This document shows positions 56,632-64,000 of a stretch of DNA of 64,000 nucleotides, piece after piece; position 1 is the stretch's first letter, and the number at the start of each line of letters is the position of its first letter. A program made the translations under genes and the position numbers. Origin of the DNA: Dromiciops gliroides (taxonomy: Eukaryota; Chordata; Mammalia; Microbiotheria; Microbiotheriidae); NCBI RefSeq assembly GCF_019393635.1, contig NC_057867.1:1382527-1446526 (forward strand). The letters are read 5' to 3'. A model generated the notes under the pieces. It ran no database searches. It had not been told where the DNA came from and saw only the letters and a list, made by a program, of their open reading frames with translations.

Positions 56632-57560
56632 CAGCAAGTTTTTCTGATAAAGGCCTTATTTCTCAAATATATAAAAATCTGAGCCATTCACCCATTGATA
56701 AATGGTAAAGGATCTAAACAGGCAATTTTCAGAAGAAATTAAAACTGTCAATGAAAAACATGAAAAATACTCTAAATTACCATTAATTAGAAAAATGCAA
56801 ATTAAAGCAACTCTGGGATACCACCTCACACCCATCAGATTGGCTTAACATGACAGAAAAAGCAAATGACAAATGCTGGTGGGGTTGTAGAAAAATTGGG
56901 AGCATTGATGATGGAGTTGTGAACTGGTCCAACCATTCTGAAGAACAATTTGGAACTACATCCAAAGGGCATAAAATTATAGAACTATCCCTTTGACCCA
57001 GGAATACCACTACTAACTAGATAGATCAAAGAAAGGGAAACAGCCCAATTTGTACAAAAACATTCATAGCAACTCTTTTTGTGGTAGCAAAAAATTGGAA
57101 ATTGAATTGATATCCATCAATTGGGGAATGGCTGAACAAGATGTGGTATATGAATATCATGGAATAGTATTGTGCTATAAGAAATGATGAGCAGGTGGAT
57201 TTTAGAAAAACCTGGAAAGACTTACATGAACTGATGCAAAGTGAAGTAAGCAGAATAAGGAGAACACAGTAAAAGTAATATTGTACAATGATGAACTATG
57301 CATGACAGCCATCCTCAGCAATACAATGCTCCAAGACAATTCCAAAAGACCCATGATTAAAAATGCTATCCACTGGGGCGGCTAGGTGGTGCAGTGGGTA
57401 AAGCACCGGCCCTGGATTCAGGAGTACCTGAGTTCAAATCCAGCCTAAGACACTTGACACTTACTAGCTGTGTGGCCCTGGGCAAGTCACTTAACCCTCA
57501 TTGCCCCGCAAAAAAAAAATGCTATCCACTTCTAGAGTAAGAACTGATAAATTCTGAGTG
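56632..57560 (+). mobile_element. L1 3' end with nested SINE
   Basis: ORF2 end and 3' UTR; motifs near WQCAIIRNDEQ-type text are degraded (AAGAAATGATGAGCAGG). SINE at 57375. Confidence 0.82.
57375..57515 (+). mobile_element. Marsupial tRNA-derived SINE nested in L1
   Basis: Target duplication AAAATGCTATCCACT on both sides. Confidence 0.94.
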
Positions 57561-58597
57561 CAGATTGAAGTATACTTTTATTTACTTATTTATTTAAATT
57601 TTATTTTGTATACATGATATACATATATACATACACACACATATACACATATATATACATGAGCTCCGGAGGACAGACTAGCTGTGGGCCTGGGTGTGAA
57701 TGGATGTGCGCTCCTATGGCCATTAGAACACTTCTGTTGTCTCCTACCCAGTCCCTTACCCTGCTGGCTTTATGTACCTTCTTTCCTCCAGAGGATCTCA
57801 CCGTAGTCTAAGCTGGGCAGAGGCAGAGCCCAAGACTTAATGTGTGCTGAGGCCCCTGGGGCCTAATACTCCAGTGCCTCCTCCTAGGAAAACATGATTT
57901 TATTTATTGTGTCTCCCTGCCCCCCACTCCCACTTCCCCCATGGGAGCAGAGATCCAGGATCTCAGCTCCTGACTGTGTGGATTGTCTAGAGAATGATCT
58001 CCAAAGTGTTCTACGATCTCTGGTCCTGACTGGCTCCTTCCCCTCCCTGAGCTTTAGTTTTCTCTTGCTGGAAAATAGCGCTGATCTGTAAAAGCTTTCT
58101 CAGCTTTTGTGATGTGATGTGATGACGATTAGTAGAACCTCTGCATCCCGGAAGTAGCATTGAGCCCAATCTTGAAGACAAAGTTGCCTTCTCTGTAAGT
58201 TCTGCCCATTGCTTCCCATTCACCCCCAAGGCCAAGATGGAGGAATCTTGAAGAAAGTGATAAGCCCCTCCCCACAGTGTTGCTCTTTTCCTGGAAGAAA
58301 TCTCTCTCATCCCTCAGCAGCTGGACAGTGTGCATTTCCCCCTTCCCTATTCCCAGCTGGACATACTTCTTAGAGACTGAATGACCTCTTTTGGGAGATA
58401 TTGTCCTGCTCAGGTATAGGTTGGACTCAATGCCCTCTGGGTTCTCTTTCATCCCTGATGTTGGTTGATCGTATAGGGAAGCTTCCAAGTGGAGAATGGA
58501 TGAGCCTTTGTCAGGGGTGTTGCTTAGGGGAAGGCTACTGAAGTCCCTGTTGGACTCAATCTCCTTTGAGGTTCCTTCAAAAAAAAGGTAAACTTTT
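57561..58597. other. Intergenic, apparently single copy
   Basis: A TA/CA-rich patch at 57600-57660, then about 900 bp of unrecognised moderate-GC sequence. Confidence 0.35.
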
Positions 58598-58745
58598 GGG
58601 GCAGCTAGGTGGCGTAGTGGATAAAGCACCAGCCCTGGATTCAGGAGGACCTGAGTTCAAATCTGGCATCAGACACTTGACACTTACTAGCTGTGTGACC
58701 CTGGGCAAGTCACTTAACCCCCATTGCTCCGCAAAAAACAAAGAA
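58598..58745 (+). mobile_element. Marsupial tRNA-derived SINE
   Basis: Full copy at the edge of an L1 3' fragment; imperfect flanks AAGGTAAACTTTT and AAAGTAAATTTT. Confidence 0.92.
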
Positions 58746-58754
58746 AAAAAAGTA

Positions 58755-59125
58755 AATTTTTTCATTTTTATTTTCCATTCCAAATTCTTTCCCTCCCCCA
58801 CTCCTCCCCCAAGCATTATACATGTGAAGTCGTGTAAAATATATTTTGGTATTAGCCATGTTGTAGGGAGAAAAGCAAGAAAAATAAAGAGAGGGAAAAA
58901 TCTGCTTCAATCTGTCCTCTAAGTTCTCTCTCTACAAGTAGAGAACATTTTTCATCATGACTTTTAGAATTCTGATGGAGCATTATGCTGTTCAGAGTTA
59001 TCAAGTCTTGCACAGTTTCATAATGTTGCTGTTACTGTGTACAATGTTATCCTGTTTCTGCTCACCTTCACTTCGTTCATAAAAGTCTTCTCTGGTTTTT
59101 CTGAAGTCATCCTCTTCATCATTTC
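58755..59125 (-). mobile_element. L1 3' UTR fragment
   Basis: Matches the 3' UTRs at 60372 and 63072 (AGCAAGAAAAATAAAG, GTTGCTGTTACTGTGTACAA). Confidence 0.8.
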
Positions 59126-60371
59126 TTTTTAAAAAACTATAAACTAATAATTCATTAAATTATTATAAATAACTTCTATTTATTAATCAGGAAAATAACG
59201 ACACAGATTTGAAAAATAGATGTGAGAGACATTTATTTAGGCCACAGAAGGCATGCTTCCTTAATCGCCATGTGAAGTCTTTTATCGAGAAGATCCCCTT
59301 ACGATAACTCTGCAGCCCTCAAGGCAAGCTCAGTCTCCAGTCTTGGAACAGCTGCTCTAAGCCTTTTCATATTTTCTGGGTACAAGTGCAGCACTTGAAA
59401 CATCCACCTGTTATTGCCCGTCTTTTACTCTTTGTATATTTCTGGAGTGCAGCTATTTCCTATGGAAGACAAGGGAAATGCTTTGCAAACAGGAAACACT
59501 TTCTAGATTTTTGTTGGATTGAATTGAATGGATTCATTGTCTTAAATATCTGGTCTCAAGAACTACTTTTTTCCCCACTTGGTTTGTTTTGTTTGAGTAA
59601 CTTGGTAAAAGAATCCATTTCAAAAGACCAAAGGTTCTATTTCATTCTATTTGGTTATGTCCTTGCTCAGCATGAAGAAAATGCAAACCCACAAATTACC
59701 AATCTTGCATTTGACTTTTAAAAATTATTAATAACTTGGTATGGACCATTCCAGTGAGGGACCTCAGTCAGACCTGACCAGTACTGGACGCCAGAAAGCC
59801 CTTCTTAATGGATCCTTGTGCAGAATGATTAATTGCTTTTAACCTTAAGTACTGGATCCTGCTGATCCCGGAAGGGCTGCATGGGTAGAATAGATCAATT
59901 TTAGAAAACAAGGTTCCCTCTCATCCAGTCTAAACAATTGATCCAGAAACAAATGTCCCAAAGGCATACCATGGCAGGTTGCTCCTGACCTGAAGCTCTT
60001 CTCTTTCTCCTTTCCTTCAATGATAACTACTGCCTTCCTAGGGCAAAGTACTTCAATTATTTATTGAATTAAAGGGAGTTAGTATTAGTCCATGCTTGCC
60101 CCCCAACTCTCCCAACTTGAAAGTTATTTAGTTGTGAACCCAGAAGTCAGTGATCTTTGGCTCCTATTTTGACTCCTACGTACCAATTAAGAGGGGATTT
60201 CTACATCATGTAAGGTCTGCGACACTGTGAGTATATTTATATAACAGAAGAGTCATTTCTAATGGACTCCACTAACAATTGTATGGCCTTCCCTTTTCTT
60301 TCTCTTATTTCCTCCTTCATTAATGTAATCAATCACAGAGTTGGAACTAGGAATGTTGGGTGTATTTTATG
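59126..60371. other. Intergenic, nothing recognised
   Basis: AT-rich. No gene or clear repeat family. Confidence 0.35.
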
Positions 60372-61040
60372 TTTTTTTTCCAATTATGAGTTCCAAATTC
60401 TCTCCTTCCCTCCAGCCTCCCCCCACCCATTGAAAAGACAACCAGTGTGATATCCATTATACATGTAAAGTTATGCAAAATGTTTCTAACTTAGTCATGT
60501 TGTAAAAAAGCAAGAAAAATAAAGTGAAAAGAAATTTGCTTCAATTTGCACTCAGAGTCCGCCAGTTCTCTCTCTGGGGGTGGAGGGCAGTTTTCATCAT
60601 GAGTTCTTCAGATTTGTCATATATCATTGCATTGATCAGAGATGTGAAGTCTTTCACAGTTGATCATCATTACAATATTATGTGTATGACATTCTCCTGG
60701 TTTTGCTCACTTCACTTTGCATCAGTTCATATAAGTCTTCCAAGGTTTTTCTGAAACCATTCCCTTCACAATTTCTTATGGCAAATAGTATTCCATCACT
60801 ATCATATACCTATAAGTTATTCAGCCATTCCCTAATTAATAGGCATCTCCTCAATTCTTTGCAACCACAAAAGAGCTGCCATCAATATTTTTGTACAAAT
60901 AGGTCCTTTTCCTTTTCCTTTCATCTCTTTGGGATACAGACTTAGTAGTGGTATTTCTGGGTCAAAGGTATGCAAAGTTCCAAATTATTCTCCAGAACCT
61001 CGCCAATAGTGCATTAGTGTATTTGGACAGTGTATTGCCA
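60372..61040 (-). mobile_element. L1 3' end
   Basis: 3' UTR plus the end of ORF2 in antisense (CAAATAGTATTCCATC, ATCAATATTTTTGTACAAAT). Confidence 0.85.
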
Positions 61041-61384
61041 GTTATGAAGAAGAACTCTCCAGGAAGGGCTTCCATGTTTTTAGTGAAGTGGTCCCAGTCA
61101 GCCTAGTCTTGTGACTTCCTTTGTCTTAATTCAGTGGCAGCACGGCAGGAGTGGAGAAGACAGATGGTAGGAACATTCTAGAGCTGCAGTTCGGCAAGGG
61201 GTGAACCCCTCAAGGATAGAGGACAACTACAAATAGTCATTAAGCACTTATCATGTGCTATTTCAGGCCTTTATTCACTTCTGTGGTTACAATAAAATAT
61301 ATCTCAACAGACATTTATCAAGCACCTACTGTGTGTAAGGCTCATGCTTAAGCCTGGGAAGTCACTTCAAGAAACATTTATTAA

Positions 61385-61526
61385 GGGGGCAGCTAGGTGA
61401 CTCAGTGGATAAAGCACTGGGCCTGGATTCAGGAGGACCTGAGTTCAAATCCAGCCTAAGACACTTGACACTTACCAGCTGTGTGGCCCTGGGCAAGTCA
61501 CTTAACCCTCATTGCCCCACAAAAAA
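61385..61526 (+). mobile_element. Marsupial tRNA-derived SINE
   Basis: Target duplication GAAACATTTATTAA; inserted into the tail of an older repeat. Confidence 0.94.
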
Positions 61527-62579
61527 GAAACATTTATTAAATGCCTATTCTGCAAGGCCATTCTTAGCACTGAGGATTCAATTCAATTAGGCACAGATTT
61601 ATTCTATACCTACTGTGTGCAAGCCCTGCATTTGTGAATATGTGACTAGACATTTGTTAAGCTGGGTACAGAGCACATCCCAAATCCTGTGCAAGAAAGA
61701 AGATATTGTAGCCCTCTGAAGAGGCTACCTGGGATAGTGAGAAGGGGATTGCACTGGAGCTCAGACCAAGGTTCCAGTCTCAGTTCTGACTCACTCACTA
61801 TGAGACCCTGAGCCATTCTTTCTGTAGCTTTGTAAGAAGTGGGTGATTACACTTGAACAGAAAATGGCCATGGGAAAATTCCTTTGGAAACAAAACAAGT
61901 GCAGTCGAGAGGCTCTGGGGGGGGGGTCCTCATCTCAGTTCTCAGTCATGCGCTAGCAGCTTCCCTCTGCCTCAAGGAAATAAGATAGAAGCAGGGGGTG
62001 GCCCCATGCCAGACCCAAACTTGCCTAGAAGGCCCTTGACTGCTCCCCACTGACCCTCCAGAGCTCTGAGAGCAGGAGGGAAAGAAAGACTTGGCCTCTT
62101 TGGAAACAGTCCCAGAATATCTACCTTTGTGGGCATACTGCTAAAAATGTGGCTCCCCCTACACAGGTTGGCAGCAGGCCAATCCCCCTGCACCTGTTCT
62201 GAGACCCAAGTTACAGGGGCAACGGAAGTTGCTGTGGTTTCTGTTGTCAAGAAGTCCATTGCTGAGTGAAACCTGCTGCTTAAGGCTACAGTGCAGTCAT
62301 GAGGGATGGCCTCACATCATGCAGTCGGGGCAGGTGAGCTGGCACCCAAGGGAGATACATGAGGCAGTGTGTGCCAGGCCATCGCCTGATGGGACAGCTC
62401 AGGACCCTGAGCCCAAGGGCCCCAGGAAGAGCAGTGTCCCCCAAGCTGCCAGCCATCGCTGAGCGGAAATCCTTGTGGGGAGGGGACCCGCCTTCCTCAT
62501 CGGCACCAGCTCCAACTGCTGACTGACTGCCACCAGCAGGGGGGTAGGGACAGGAGCCCCAAGAGTGGCAGTACCTCCC
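61527..62579. other. Intergenic, nothing recognised
   Basis: Tail of an old MIR-like repeat to about 61640, then unassigned sequence to the inverted-repeat element. Confidence 0.35.
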
Positions 62580-62754
62580 AGAGTTGTCAAACTTATGGCC
62601 TGCAGGCCAAATATGGAAAACTTCCATGTGAGGCCAGAAGCCATTAAAATGCAAAATAAAGGAAATATGATATGACACAGATAGTGTTGATCTGGTGTTT
62701 TCTGTGTCAATATGCAGTCTTTCGGGATCTGTTTCTTTTTAGTTTGACACCACT
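62580..62754. mobile_element. Miniature inverted-repeat element, hAT-like
   Basis: Ends CAGAGTTGTCAAACT and AGTTTGACACCACTG are inverted repeats with two mismatches about 175 bp apart. The interior GGCCTGCAGGCCAAAT is palindromic. Non-coding. Assigned to hAT by the shape of its ends; no clear 8-bp duplication seen. Confidence 0.55.
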
Positions 62755-62789
62755 GCCCTAGACCAGCAGCCTTTCCAGTCTTTGCTAGC

Positions 62790-63015
62790 AGATTGCTTTC
62801 TCGATCATCTCTCCTTACCAACTTGTTTCTTCCCAGTGCCTTCCAACATGCTCATGTTATCTCCCCCCTCCTCAAAGAATCTACACTGGATCCTCTCACA
62901 CCCTCGTGCTATTGTCCTGTATCTCTTTTCTCTTTCTCACTCCAATTCCATGAAGAAATTATTCATTCTTGCTGTCTCTGCTTCCTCTCCTCTCATTTTT
63001 CAATCATTTGCCACA
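62790..63015 (+). mobile_element. L2-like LINE fragment
   Basis: CCTTCCAACATGCTCATGTT and CACACCCTCGTGCTATTGTC fit an old L2-like 3' region. Weak. Confidence 0.4.
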
Positions 63016-63071
63016 TGACTTCTGATATTGTCATTCAACCAAAACCATGGGTTCCCAAGCTACCGATGGAC

Positions 63072-64000
63072 TTTTAAAATATTTTATTTTGTTTTTAATT
63101 CCAAATTTTTTTCTTCCCCTCCCCCTTACCCACAGATTGAGAAGGCAATCAAAATAAAAACCTTTACAGATATGTATAGACATGCAAAGCAAATTTTCTA
63201 TAAAGAAAAAAGAAAGAAGAAAATATATTTCAATCTGCCCTCTGAGTTCATCAGTTCTATTTCTGGAGGTGGATAGCATGTTTTGTCATGAATCCTTTGA
63301 AATTGTGGTGGATCGTTGTGTTGATCACAGTTCCTAAGTCTTTCAAAGTTTATTATTTTTATAATCTTACTGCCATTTGTACAAATCGTTCTCCTGTTTC
63401 TGCTTACTTCACTTTGCATCAGTTTATCTGTCTTCCCAGTTCTTTCTTAAAGCATCCTGTTTGTCATTTCTTAGAGCCTAGTAGCATTCCATCACAATCA
63501 TATGCCATAACTTGTCCAACCATTCCCTAGGGGATGGGCTTGGTTTCCAATTCTTTGCCACCACAAAAGAGCTGCTATCAACATTTTTGTACATATGGGT
63601 CCTTTTCCTCTTTGATTTCTTTGGGAAACAGACCTACTACCATTATTGCTAGATCAAAGGGTATGAACGGTTTAATAGCTTTTTGGGCATGGTTCCAAAT
63701 TGCTTTTCAAAATGGTTGGACTAGTTCACAGCTCTACCAATAGTGCATTAGTGTATCTGTTTTCCCAAAGCCCCTTCAGCATTTGTCATTTTCTTCTTTT
63801 GTCATAGTCAGTCTAAGTGTGACTAGAGGTGGTACTTCAGAATTGTTTCCATTGGCATTTCCCTAATTATTAGTGATTTCAAACATTTTTTTTCATATGG
63901 CTATTGATAGCTTTAATTTCTTCCTCTGAAAACTGCCTGCTGGAATCCTTTGACCATTTATCAATTGGGGAATGCCGCTAATTCTTGTAAATTTGACTCA
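63072..64000 (-). mobile_element. L1 3' end, runs off the window
   Basis: 3' UTR then ORF2 C-terminus in antisense to the last base (AGTAGCATTCCATCACAATC, TATCAACATTTTTGTACATA, TCAATTGGGGAATG). Confidence 0.87.

Noticed and set aside
57601-57811. Small frames over the TA/CA-rich patch
   Set aside because: Low-complexity sequence with no family resemblance.

Overview
The window is from a mammalian nuclear genome, almost certainly a marsupial. It carries spliced vertebrate genes in short exons with GT/AG borders. It also carries about twenty copies of a tRNA-derived SINE with the head GGGGCAGCTAGGTGGCGCAG, a type I associate with Australian marsupials, beside L1, RTE, CR1/L3, L2 and MIR-type repeats. 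Species and chromosome cannot be read from the sequence.

Left third (1-18.4 kb), gene-dense. This is the conserved SYN1/TIMP1/ARAF block (human Xp11.3). SYN1 runs on the + strand. Its intron 5 fills 1-8541, exons 6-13 lie at 8542-11462, and exons 1-5 are off the left edge. TIMP1 is nested in that intron on the - strand, with its last exon cut by the window start. ARAF runs on the - strand, tail to tail with SYN1: its complete coding region is at 12050-15848, a non-coding first exon lies near 17.8 kb, and an unusual upstream region to 18.36 kb holds eight same-orientation CCAAT boxes. I spliced all three genes by hand. Phases agree at every junction and the products align with the human proteins as I remember them: 184 residues of TIMP1, 468 of SYN1, all 623 of ARAF.

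Middle (18.4-20.3 kb). One intact, single-coding-exon olfactory receptor of OR3A type on the - strand. I do not know this neighbour for human ARAF.

Right two thirds (20.3-64 kb), gene-poor. I found no further host gene. The stretch is a mosaic of repeats: nested SINEs with target-site duplications, L1 fragments in both orientations including one about 6 kb - strand copy, an RTE element split by two L1 insertions, old CR1/L3 and L2 pieces, three probable solo LTRs, a probable hAT miniature element and long pyrimidine microsatellites.

The genes have separate roles: SYN1 in synaptic vesicle clustering, TIMP1 in secreted metalloprotease inhibition, ARAF in RAS-MAPK signalling. What links them is their arrangement. 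The TIMP-in-synapsin nesting is ancient and is also known for SYN2/TIMP4, SYN3/TIMP3 and in Drosophila. The most notable features are the CCAAT array upstream of ARAF, the OR3A-like neighbour, a CAG repeat at the start of TIMP1, a changed ARAF exon 15 donor, and a Pro-Gln hexanucleotide expansion in SYN1.
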